Shown here piece after piece: positions 1 to 6,492 of a DNA stretch of 33,158 bases. Source of the stretch: Synergistota bacterium. GTDB lineage: Bacteria > Synergistota > Synergistia > Synergistales > Synergistaceae. Where the stretch lies: positions 1 to 33,158 of the forward strand of contig JAEXGR010000064.1 in assembly GCA_023450745.1 (NCBI GenBank), written 5' to 3'. The notes under the pieces were generated by a model, which did not search any database, had not been told where the DNA came from, and saw only the letters and a program-made list of their open reading frames with translations. The number at the start of each line of letters is the position of its first letter. Position 1 is the first letter of the stretch. The translations under genes and the position numbers were made by a program.

Positions 1-397
1 GAGGGTCGGCCAGAGCCTTCCTCGCGGATTTGACGTCCTTGAAGGTAAACGGGATGTCATAGACGGCAAGCGCGGGGATGACGTTGACGACCATCGCGGG
101 AACCGTGACCATGAAGTCCACCTTGCCAACCTTCATCGTTGAAAGGCAGTCGATATCCGTGCCGAGAATATTTTGCCCAAATATGTCGACTTTAAGCTTT
201 CCGCCGCTCTTCTTTTCGACCAGTTCCTTAAAATTGTTGGCAAAACGCGCGTTCGTACAATCGAGAGGCCCAGCATAGTGAAATACCATCGTTCTCGGCT
301 TGATCTCCGCCGCCGCGGCCGCGCCTCCGAAAATACCGCCGAATGCCATTGCGCTAACGGCTGCCACCATTAAGATTACGCCATAAATCTTCTTCAT
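1..397 (-). CDS. TRAP transporter substrate-binding protein, DctP family (N-terminal part)
   Basis: Reading the minus strand from ATG at 397 gives a lipophilic signal peptide beginning MKKIYGVILMVAAVSAMAFGG, ending near AAAAA, followed by a mature start (EIKPRTMVFHYAGPLD) and a body with FKELVEKKSGGKLKVDIFG and TMKVGKVDFMVTVPAMVVNVIPALAVYDIPFTF. The pattern 'gel.vdif...lG.d.d.l..lk.G.vDf..' is typical of DctP/periplasmic TRAP binding proteins, which capture organic acids outside the membrane for a DctQ/DctM permease. About 132 residues are visible; the gene runs off the left edge. An A/G-rich stretch (AAAGGGG) precedes the ATG. It is the last visible gene of a minus-strand operon with the VOC, TIM-barrel and AroE-like genes, so its ligand is probably the substrate of those enzymes. 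The ligand itself cannot be read from the sequence. Confidence 0.85.
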   Translation of the reverse strand, partial: MKKIYGVILMVAAVSAMAFGGIFGGAAAAAEIKPRTMVFHYAGPLDCTNARFANNFKELVEKKSGGKLKVDIFGQNILGTDIDCLSTMKVGKVDFMVTVPAMVVNVIPALAVYDIPFTFKDVKSARKALADP

Positions 398-483
398 AAA
401 CCCATACCCCTTTACAATTTTATTTGTTCAATCGTTTATGCCGATTGACGTTTCCGTTCGTTTTTATGCCGTGGCGGAGAAGA

Positions 484-942
484 TTACTCGGGCTTCTTCG
501 TCACAACTTCGATAAAGGCCCCCATCTCCTTGCGGCAGTCATAGTAGGCAAACTGCGTCAGCGCCCCGATACCGTTGAATATCGGATCGCCGTACAGTCC
601 CTTCATATAAACGTTTAATTCGTCGAACGGGATATCATCGGTGTCAAAACAGAGATGGTGGAGCCCCTCGCCGCACTCTTGCAGAAAATCATAATAGATG
701 CTCTGGTCGTCAAGCGGCTGCATCAGCTCTATCTGCACGCCGTTAAAATCCGCCACAGCCATGCTCGATTCGATTCGATGCGGACACCCGTTCTTAAATA
801 CCGGGCCGCATGTGCCGCGTGAGGAACTCAGGAAAAATTTCCGGAACTCCCCAGCGCCAAGACCACCCCAATGCTCAATTGCCTTGTCGATATCCGTCAC
901 CACCATGCCGACTTGCTTTAACCTTTTTGCCGCAATCTTCAT
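484..942 (-). CDS. VOC-superfamily (glyoxalase/methylmalonyl-CoA epimerase-like) protein
   Basis: A 152-residue protein with two betaalphabetabetabeta modules. Module one starts KQVGMVVTDIDKAIEHW and ends with VQIELMQP; module two has GLHHLCFDTDDI and ends with GAFIEVVTKK. The Glu of IELMQP, the His of LHHLCF and the Glu of FIEVV fall at metal-ligand positions of the VOC fold. The usual first His (HIGIAV in methylmalonyl-CoA epimerase) is Gln here. The ATG at 942 is preferred over the one at 948, because the GAGGTG Shine-Dalgarno is 7 nt from the former and almost touches the latter. It lies 54 nt after the TIM-barrel gene and 86 nt before the TRAP binding protein. VOC domains occur fused to 3-dehydroshikimate dehydratase in some bacteria (QuiC-type), which may be relevant here. 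The exact reaction is unknown. Confidence 0.8.
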   Translation of the reverse strand: MKIAAKRLKQVGMVVTDIDKAIEHWGGLGAGEFRKFFLSSSRGTCGPVFKNGCPHRIESSMAVADFNGVQIELMQPLDDQSIYYDFLQECGEGLHHLCFDTDDIPFDELNVYMKGLYGDPIFNGIGALTQFAYYDCRKEMGAFIEVVTKKPE

Positions 943-996
943 AATCATTCACCTCAAGTTATAAGTTTTTAATCTATATGACACCGTCCGAAGCCG

Positions 997-1815
997 CTAT
1001 GCGATGCCGTGCTCCGCAAAATATTTCTTGGAGCGGCGAAGCACCCGTCTTACATGCTCCTCTGCCCCCAGCCGCTTCGTGCGTTCCGCGTGCGGTATCT
1101 CAAGGCCTAAGACAGTCTCCGGCGGCAGCGCCGCCGCGTATTCCGCGACGGGCAGCGCGCCTTCGCCAGGATAGAGCCTCTCATTACTAGCAGTGTACGC
1201 AAGACCTCGCGGGTCAACCTCGGCGGGCGCGTCGCAGATGTGAGCCACAGGGGCGATCAGTTCGCGCGGGCAAGCGGCGACCTCCTCCGGCGTGACGCCA
1301 GAACGGAATGTGTGGAGCAGGTCGAAGGCGACGCGCGCGTTTTTTCTGTCAGTCTTTTTTATGAGCGCAAGAGATTCTTTCAGATCCTTAACATCGGACC
1401 AGGTTACAAACTCCAAATTGACCGACATTTCAAACTCGGCGGCAAGATCGCAGAGCCCGGCGAACTTTTCTTCGTAGAAGGGAACATTTCCCGTCCAGAT
1501 ATTCGTCGTCAAGTTCTTCACGCCAAGGCGCGAGGCCGCTTCAAGGTCGGGCGCGAATTCGCGGATATCCTTTATCGACTCACTGATCTTTACCAATTCG
1601 ATATCGACGATGGGGACGTCAGTCTCCCTCACCGCCCTCTCCGTAAGCGTGAAAAGCTCCCTGTCAAAAGCGATGTCATGGACCAGTTCCGCCGGCGCGC
1701 CGCGGTTGATCGTCCGCAGACTCACATAGTCGTAACCCGCGGCGGCGGCGTTATATATCATCTCCGGAAGCGTCCAGCACATTCTTGTAAGATGTACGAG
1801 CGCGTACTTTCTCAT
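997..1815 (-). CDS. Sugar-phosphate isomerase/epimerase-type TIM barrel (xylose-isomerase-like)
   Basis: A 272-residue AP-endonuclease-2/xylose-isomerase-like barrel. Successive strands carry acidic or His residues expected to bind a divalent metal: VDIELVK, VNLEFVTW, FDLLHTFRSG, AHICDAPAE and GLEIPHAER. The family includes hexulose/inosose isomerases, epimerases and 3-dehydroshikimate dehydratases (QuiC/AsbF type). The gene begins 15 nt after the AroE-like gene, so the two are co-translated and probably act in sequence. An AroE-like dehydrogenase followed by this barrel and a VOC protein makes a dehydroshikimate-type or inosose-type dehydratase or isomerase a reasonable guess, but the substrate is inference. 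A clear paralogue sits at 16470-17297 (shared LxHLT, YNAAxxGYDY, LEFVTW and AHICDxPAE). Confidence 0.8.
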   Translation of the reverse strand: MRKYALVHLTRMCWTLPEMIYNAAAAGYDYVSLRTINRGAPAELVHDIAFDRELFTLTERAVRETDVPIVDIELVKISESIKDIREFAPDLEAASRLGVKNLTTNIWTGNVPFYEEKFAGLCDLAAEFEMSVNLEFVTWSDVKDLKESLALIKKTDRKNARVAFDLLHTFRSGVTPEEVAACPRELIAPVAHICDAPAEVDPRGLAYTASNERLYPGEGALPVAEYAAALPPETVLGLEIPHAERTKRLGAEEHVRRVLRRSKKYFAEHGIA

Positions 1816-1830
1816 CCCTTTTCTCTGCTC

Positions 1831-2721
1831 TTATGATTTGAGCCGGCCCTGCGCGCGCAGAAAATTCATCTCGGCGAGATACATAAAATCGGCCGGCGCC
1901 TCGATGCCGAACCAGAGGCGCATCTGCTCGATCGCGCCGTTGATATTCATCCAAAGGCCCGAAAGCGTCGCGCAGCCGCGCGCCTTTGCCTCGGCAAGCA
2001 GCTTCGTCTCAACCGGGACGTAGACGACGTCGCAAACCGTGTGCGCGGGTGAAAGCCATTCCGCATTGAAAAGCGCCGCGTCGGTTTTGGGATACATTCC
2101 GACCTTCGTCGCGTGGATGACGACATCGTAGCCAGCGAGGTTCTTCTTTATTGTTTCGTCATTCATATAATCAACGGAGCAGCGGCCCGGATAGAAGGTC
2201 TCTATTCTGCTTTGCAGCTTCTCCGCAAGAGCGAAGTCTTCTTTGATGTTAAGCACTTTCAGGTCCTTCGCGCCGCTCTTTGCGAGGGCCGCCGCCACTG
2301 CGCTCGCCGCGCCGCCCGCGCCGAGAATGAGGAACTTATGTTCGGCGATATTCATGCCGCAGCGCGTCTCAAAAGCCTTGACACAGCCAGAGCCGTCAGT
2401 GTTATGCCCGATGAGCCGGCCCTCCCCGTCGATGACGATAGTGTTGACGACCTCCGTACAACGCGACGATTCGTCGAGACCGTCCAGGTACTTGTAGACA
2501 ACAGTTTTGAAAGGCATCGTCACGGAGGCGCCGCCGAAATGGAACCTCTTGAGATTCCTTACGACATGCTCTAGGTCCTCCATTTCAACTTCGTACGGAG
2601 CGTAAAAACAGTCCATGCCCAGCGCCTGATAGACGCTGTTGTGCAGATATGCCGCCGCGCTCTGCCCCAGCGGGTTGCCGAAAAGCCCGATAAATTTTGT
2701 GTTGACAGTCGAATTGAACAT
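1831..2721 (-). CDS. AroE/shikimate dehydrogenase-family oxidoreductase with altered substrate pocket
   Basis: The fold is clear: N-terminal substrate domain (GLFGNPLGQS, SVTMPFK, VVNT, GHNTDGSG) and a C-terminal Rossmann domain (LILGAGGAASAVAAAL), about 296 residues. The catalytic Lys of VTMPFK and the Asp of NTDG are kept. Two shikimate-contacting residues of the E. coli enzyme appear lost: the second Ser of the SKS motif is Ala (QSAAAYLHN), and the late Gln of GMLVAQ aligns with non-Gln residues (GLWMNINGA). The ATG at 2721 is chosen over 2793, because homology begins right after it and GAGAGAAGTGG lies upstream; the longer start adds 24 polar residues unlike the family. This is the first gene of the minus-strand TRAP operon and is unlikely to be the biosynthetic aroE. 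It probably oxidises a quinate/shikimate-like or other cyclic polyol taken up by the TRAP system. Confidence 0.8.
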   Translation of the reverse strand: MFNSTVNTKFIGLFGNPLGQSAAAYLHNSVYQALGMDCFYAPYEVEMEDLEHVVRNLKRFHFGGASVTMPFKTVVYKYLDGLDESSRCTEVVNTIVIDGEGRLIGHNTDGSGCVKAFETRCGMNIAEHKFLILGAGGAASAVAAALAKSGAKDLKVLNIKEDFALAEKLQSRIETFYPGRCSVDYMNDETIKKNLAGYDVVIHATKVGMYPKTDAALFNAEWLSPAHTVCDVVYVPVETKLLAEAKARGCATLSGLWMNINGAIEQMRLWFGIEAPADFMYLAEMNFLRAQGRLKS

Positions 2722-2793
2722 CTTTAGACCACTTCTCTCTTTTGGATTTGCTGTTTCTGTTTCACTGAAATTATTTTTAGGCCTTTTCGTCAT

Positions 2794-3187
2794 GATTTAG
2801 ATATCCGCCGGCTTTATTTCTATCTGCTTAACGCGTTTTGCCGGTTTCTTAATGCCACACCACTCATTGCACAAAAATTTCTAATATATCTAGCGCACAC
2901 TTATTTGTATAAAATATTTATTAATCTTAATAGGTATACCTTAATCAACATGGTGTGGATTGTCAAGCATCAAAATGGTACTTTAAAAAGTGCCATAGAG
3001 GGGATGATATTCCGCCGGGAGAAAACAAAGTGCTGTCGGAGTTTGCGCAGGTCAAACGTGTCAACGAAGATCAGGACATCGACGCTCTGATGGCCGCTGG
3101 CGCGGCCTGCTTTGCTGTTTACAGCGGTGTGGGCTTTGGTCGAATGCGGCGCGCGGCGGCGGTACTGAAGAGTCACACCTTTTCTGT
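2794..3187. other. Gene-free intergenic region with a second palindrome
   Basis: No convincing gene lies between the AroE-like start and modC. The left part is AT-rich. Besides the operator-like palindrome at 2932-2941 there is an imperfect inverted repeat at 2975-2996 (ATGGTACTTT, 2-nt centre, AAAGTGCCAT; one mismatch), just upstream of the minus-strand -35. The right part (about 3010-3170) is GC-rich and holds short open frames without ribosome sites. Confidence 0.5.
2932..2966 (-). promoter_or_regulatory. Promoter/operator candidate for the AroE-like-TRAP operon
   Basis: On the minus strand a perfect -35 TTGACA lies at 2966-2961, and 17 nt further a weak -10 (TAAGGT, 2943-2938). The -10 overlaps a perfect palindrome AGGTATACCT (2932-2941). 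The core GGTATACC resembles FadR-type GntR operators, which often control TRAP/uronate loci; that reading is inference. No regulator gene is visible nearby. Confidence 0.45.
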
Positions 3188-3216
3188 TATAATGCAATAC
3201 AATTAAGTTGCATTAT
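3188..3216 (+). promoter_or_regulatory. mod operon promoter -10 with overlapping inverted repeat
   Basis: A consensus -10 TATAAT (3188-3193) overlaps the left arm of a perfect 9-bp inverted repeat: ATAATGCAA (3189-3197) and TTGCATTAT (3208-3216), spacer 10 nt. The -35 region (about 3164-3171) is weak. The right half (3200-3214, CAATTAAGTTGCATT) recurs exactly at 6451-6465 before the P5C dehydrogenase gene. The placement suits a repressor site blocking the -10. It does not resemble the E. coli ModE box. Confidence 0.55.
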
Positions 3217-3233
3217 TGTTTGAGGTGAGGCGG

Positions 3234-3905
3234 ATGTTGGAGATCGATGTCGTAAAAAGGGTCGGCGGCTTTTTACTCGAGATGAGAACCGCTATCGCAG
3301 AGACAGGCATCACCGCGCTCTTTGGCCCGTCTGGCGCTGGTAAGAGCACGTTTGCCAAGATACTGGCCGGGCTTTGCGTTCCCGACCGCGGGGAGATATC
3401 GGTGGACGGCAAGGTCCTCTTCAGCAGCGCGGCGGGTGTGAATCTGCCGCCGGAAAGACGCGGCTTCGGTTTTTTGTTTCAGGAGCACAGGCTTTTCCCG
3501 CACATGAACGTCTTCAAAAATCTCTCCTTTGGCTGTTTTGCCGGCGGCAGGCCTCCCTGCGGCGATATTGCGGAGATCGCCGACGTCTTCGGCATCGGCG
3601 CCCTGCTCCGGCGAAGCCCCTCCTCTCTCTCGGGCGGGGAGAGCCAGCGGGTGGCGCTTGCGCGCGCGATACTCGCGGCGGAGAATTTTATCATCATGGA
3701 CGAACCCCTATCGTCGCTCGATGAGGCGCGCCGGGACGACCTTATGGGTTATATCGAGAGGATACCGCGGCTTTTCGGTATCCCGATAATTTATATCACA
3801 CACAGCCGAGAGGAGGTTTTACGGCTCGCACAAAGCGTCATCTTGATCGAAGAGGGAAGGGTGAAGGGCTGCGGGTGCCCCGCGGACCTGATGAAAAGAG
3901 GCTGA
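3234..3905 (+). CDS. modC: Molybdate/tungstate ABC transporter ATP-binding protein
   Basis: A 223-residue ABC ATPase with Walker A GPSGAGKST, Q-loop FQEHRLFPHM, signature LSGGESQR, Walker B IIMDEPLSSLD and switch His (ITHSREE). It ends soon after the switch region (MKRG), so it lacks the C-terminal molybdate-binding (MOP) domain of E. coli ModC. The ATG at 3234 is favoured because GAGGTG lies 6 nt upstream; an in-frame TTG at 3216 would sit inside the operator-like repeat. Downstream genes encode a ModA-like binding protein, a ModB-like permease and ModD, which fixes the role as oxyanion import at the inner membrane. Molybdate and tungstate cannot be told apart from this gene. Confidence 0.88.
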   Translation: MLEIDVVKRVGGFLLEMRTAIAETGITALFGPSGAGKSTFAKILAGLCVPDRGEISVDGKVLFSSAAGVNLPPERRGFGFLFQEHRLFPHMNVFKNLSFGCFAGGRPPCGDIAEIADVFGIGALLRRSPSSLSGGESQRVALARAILAAENFIIMDEPLSSLDEARRDDLMGYIERIPRLFGIPIIYITHSREEVLRLAQSVILIEEGRVKGCGCPADLMKRG

Positions 3906-3955
3906 AGCGCCGCGCCTCACGGATATTTTAATTTCCTGAAAGGATGGATTTGTCA

Positions 3956-4684
3956 ATGAAAAGGTTATTCGCCGCGCTGCTCGTCCTGCTGGCTTTTTGC
4001 GCCGAGGCCCGCGCCGGCGCGCTCGCCGTCACCACCGGAGCCGGCTACATGAAGATGGTACAGGAGCTCTCCGCGGCCTACAGAAATGAAACGGCAAAGC
4101 CCGTCGAAGAGGTCTACGGCGGCAATATCGGACAGATGCTCGCGCAGATAGAGGCGGGAAACGGCGTCAACATCGTAATCAGCGACAAGGGAACGCTCAA
4201 AACCGCGAAGTCGAAGGTCAGGATCGCGAAGATGCAGCCGCTCGGATCGACGGTGCTCGTCCTCGCCTGGCGCAAGGGACTTGAGCTTTCTTCGCCTAAC
4301 GACTTAACGAGCGAAAACGTCAAATCGGTCGCCTATCCCGACCCCAAGGCGGCCATCTACGGCAGGGCCGCCGCGAAGTATCTTGAAACAACCGGCCTCG
4401 GGGCCAAGATCGCGCCGAAAGTGTCGCAAGTTTCGACCGTGCCGCAGGTCTTTTCTTATCTCGTCTCGGGAGAGATGGACGCGGGTTTTGTGAACCGCGT
4501 CGTCGCGCGCGCGGGAGCCGCGAAGATCGGCGGCTCGCTGGAGATACCCTCGGGCTATCCGCCGATTGAGATGGTGGCGGCGGTCGTCGAGGGCGCGGCG
4601 GGCGACCCCGCCGTCGCCGATTTCCTGCGGTTCCTCGGCGGCGGCACGGCGAAGGCGATCATGAAGAAGCACGGCGTACAGTGA
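3956..4684 (+). CDS. modA: Molybdate/tungstate periplasmic binding protein (ModA-like)
   Basis: A 242-residue secreted protein. From the ATG at 3956 it has a classic signal peptide (MKRLFAALLVLLAFCAEARA, cleavage before GALAVTTG), then a type-II binding fold with AGYMKMVQELSAAYRNET, EEVYGGNIGQMLAQIEAG, a middle domain with LVLAWRKG and VAYPDPKAAIYGRAAAKYL, and a final GYPPIEMVAAVVEGA segment. It belongs to the ModA/SBP_bac_11 class. An in-frame ATG at 3944 is less likely, because the AAAGG ribosome site directly abuts it. It sits between modC (50 nt upstream) and the permease. Oxyanion specificity is inferred from the neighbours. Confidence 0.83.
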   Translation: MKRLFAALLVLLAFCAEARAGALAVTTGAGYMKMVQELSAAYRNETAKPVEEVYGGNIGQMLAQIEAGNGVNIVISDKGTLKTAKSKVRIAKMQPLGSTVLVLAWRKGLELSSPNDLTSENVKSVAYPDPKAAIYGRAAAKYLETTGLGAKIAPKVSQVSTVPQVFSYLVSGEMDAGFVNRVVARAGAAKIGGSLEIPSGYPPIEMVAAVVEGAAGDPAVADFLRFLGGGTAKAIMKKHGVQ

Positions 4685-4729
4685 GCGGGAGCGTAAGCTA
4701 TCGTTAAGGAGCTTTTCTCGCCCGCGCTG

Positions 4730-5380
4730 ATGTTTCCGCTGCGGCTGACTCTGGTGAGCTGCGGGGCGGCGCTGGGGCTGTTTCTCGCGCTGGGGCTCCC
4801 CGCGGCCCGCTGGTTCAGCCGTTCGCGCGCGCCCGGCGCGAGGGCGGCGGCCTTTTTTATCACGCTGCCGCTCGTCTTCCCGCCGATCGCCCTCGGATAT
4901 ATGCTCCTTCTGCTGCTTGGCAGAAACGGCCCGCTGGGCTCGCCGCTCGAGCATTATCTGGGGCTGAGGCTGGTATTCTCGCAGGGGGCGGTGATCCTGA
5001 GCGCCTTCGTCGCGGGGCTGCCGCTCTTTGTACGCCCCGTGCAGGCGGCCTTTCAGAACCCGGAGATCATAAAGCTCGAAGAGGCCTCCCGCGTTCTCGG
5101 CTGCGGTCCCGTCAAAACTTTCTTTCTCATCACGCTGCCGCTCGCGAGGCGGAGCATCCTCTCCGGGCTGCTGCTCGCCGTGGCGCGCGCCTCGGGGGAG
5201 GTGGGCGTCACGATGATGCTCGGCGGCAATATCGCCGGGCGTACCAATACGCTGTCGCTGGAGATATTCAACTGCGTCTCGCGCGGCGATTTCGACGAAG
5301 CGACGAGCCTCTGCCTGCTGCTCGCCTCAGCCAGCATGGCGATATATTTTATTCTTGACAGACTTCAAAGGGAGGATTGA
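4730..5380 (+). CDS. modB: Molybdate/tungstate ABC transporter permease (ModB-like)
   Basis: A 216-residue membrane protein with about five hydrophobic spans (LRLTLVSCGAALGLFLALGL, AAFFITLPLVFPPIALGYMLLLLL, GAVILSAFVAGLPLFV, FFLITLPLARRSILSGLLLAVAR, TSLCLLLASASMAIYFIL) and the ABC-permease EAA-type loop at LEEASRVLGCGPVKTFFLITLP. The ATG at 4730 has no close Shine-Dalgarno; AAGGAG is 18 nt away. Reading frame open upstream to a stop at 4694 also encodes family-like residues (KELFSPAL). Real initiation may therefore be at a non-AUG codon such as ATC 4700, preceded by GGGAG. It is followed almost immediately by modD (stop at 5378-5380, start at 5383). Confidence 0.85.
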   Translation: MFPLRLTLVSCGAALGLFLALGLPAARWFSRSRAPGARAAAFFITLPLVFPPIALGYMLLLLLGRNGPLGSPLEHYLGLRLVFSQGAVILSAFVAGLPLFVRPVQAAFQNPEIIKLEEASRVLGCGPVKTFFLITLPLARRSILSGLLLAVARASGEVGVTMMLGGNIAGRTNTLSLEIFNCVSRGDFDEATSLCLLLASASMAIYFILDRLQRED

Positions 5381-5382
5381 TG

Positions 5383-6216
5383 ATGTTTTACATTTCCGAC
5401 GGTTATCTTGAAGAGTTGATACACGAAGATTTGCAGCACATGGATATTACGACGCTCTCAATGGGCATCGAGGAGGTCCCCGGCCTCGTGGAGTGTTTCC
5501 CCAAAAGGGCGTGCGTCCTGGCGGGGGTCGAGGAGGCGGCGCGAATCTTTGAAAAGTGCGGCGCGCGGGCCGAGATCGCCAAACCTTACGGTCCGGCGGC
5601 GGCGCGCGAGGTCTGCCTTCGCGCGCGGGGCACGGCGGGACAGCTCCACGCCTGCTATAAACTCGCGCAGAACGTGATGGAATATTCCTCCGGCATCGCC
5701 ACGCGGACGGCGGCGATGCTGGAAGCGGCGCGCGCCGTAAATCCCGCGGTGCATGTCGCCGTGACGAGAAAGCACTTCCCCGGCGCCAAGGCGCTTTCGC
5801 TCAAGGCGGCGCTGGCGGGCGGGGCCTCCCTGCACCGCCTCGGCCTCTCCGATTCGATATTGGCTTTCGACCAGCACCGGATATTCACCGACGATTTTGC
5901 CGCGCTGATTCCCCGGATGGCGGCGGCCTTTCCCGAGAAGAAGGTTGAAGCCGAGGCCGAAAGCCCCGCGGAGGCGATGCGTTACCTTCGCGCGGGCGCC
6001 GACATGGTGCAGTGCGAGCGCTTCACCCCCGAAGAGCTCGCTGCCTTCGTCAAGGAGGCAAAGAGGGTCGCCCCGCGGGCGGTCATCGCCGCCGCGGGAG
6101 GCGTCAACGCCGCGAACGCCGCCGAATACGCCGCCGCCGGCGTTGACATCCTTGTCACCTCGTGGGTCTATTTCGGCAAGCCCGAAGATATCAAGATGAA
6201 ATTTTCGCGCGTTTAA
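5383..6216 (+). CDS. modD: ModD, NadC-like phosphoribosyltransferase-family protein
   Basis: A 277-residue homologue of quinolinate phosphoribosyltransferase of the ModD type found in molybdenum-transport operons. It has an N-terminal domain (YISDGYLEELIHEDLQHMDITT), the junction LHACYKLAQNVMEYSSGIATRTAAML, the barrel motif VTRKHFPGAKALSLKAALAGG, and late strands ADMVQCERFTPEELAAFV and AAGGVNAANAAEYAAAGVDILVTSW. The role of ModD is not established; NadC itself makes nicotinate mononucleotide, and NAD biosynthesis genes are absent here. The ATG at 5383 has GGAGG 7 nt upstream. It is the last gene of the mod operon and is followed by a strong terminator hairpin. Confidence 0.87.
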   Translation: MFYISDGYLEELIHEDLQHMDITTLSMGIEEVPGLVECFPKRACVLAGVEEAARIFEKCGARAEIAKPYGPAAAREVCLRARGTAGQLHACYKLAQNVMEYSSGIATRTAAMLEAARAVNPAVHVAVTRKHFPGAKALSLKAALAGGASLHRLGLSDSILAFDQHRIFTDDFAALIPRMAAAFPEKKVEAEAESPAEAMRYLRAGADMVQCERFTPEELAAFVKEAKRVAPRAVIAAAGGVNAANAAEYAAAGVDILVTSWVYFGKPEDIKMKFSRV

Positions 6217-6257
6217 AACGCCCCCAAAAGCAGCGCCCGCGCGGACTGCGCAGGACG

Positions 6258-6306
6258 GCGCGCCGTTTTCCGCATGGCGAAGCGGAAAGCGGCGCGCTTT
6301 GTCTTC
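6258..6306 (+). terminator. Terminator of the mod operon
   Basis: A 16-bp stem with one G-U pair: left arm 6258-6273 (GCGCGCCGTTTTCCGC), loop 6274-6281, right arm 6282-6297 (GCGGAAAGCGGCGCGC), then TTTGTCTTC. The T-run is short, but the stem is very stable and ends the mod operon. Confidence 0.7.
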
Positions 6307-6414
6307 ACCGCCGCACTCCTCGCCGCGTAAAATACGCAACGTAGAACAGGTATTTTGTTCCTTATTATTCCATTAAAAGCGCGATTAAGTTCTCATTTTT
6401 ATCTATTATGATAG

Positions 6415-6465
6415 TTGAAATAAGCGCAATCTCGTGATACCATAATTTTGCAATTAAGTTGCATT
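6415..6465 (+). promoter_or_regulatory. Promoter of P5C dehydrogenase with motif shared with the mod promoter
   Basis: TTGAAA at 6415-6420 and TACCAT at 6438-6443 (17-nt spacer) form a plausible promoter, with CATAAT (6441-6446) overlapping. Just downstream, 6451-6465 is CAATTAAGTTGCATT, identical to 3200-3214 in the mod promoter and at nearly the same distance from a TATAAT-like hexamer. Here the motif contains TGCAA-N5-TTGCA. A common regulator is inferred. Confidence 0.5.
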
Positions 6466-6492
6466 TAATATTTGGCAGCAGGAGGCACCGCA

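Noticed and set aside
2955..3206. Short open frames on both strands in the AroE-like/modC gap
   Set aside because: No ribosome sites, no recognisable protein features, and they overlap promoter elements.
4304..4954. Long antisense open frames opposite modA/modB, and similar ones opposite modD, P5CDH, HisD-family and serine dehydratase genes
   Set aside because: They are Arg/Ala/Gly-rich shadows typical of GC-rich genes read on the opposite strand; the sense frames carry clear family motifs.
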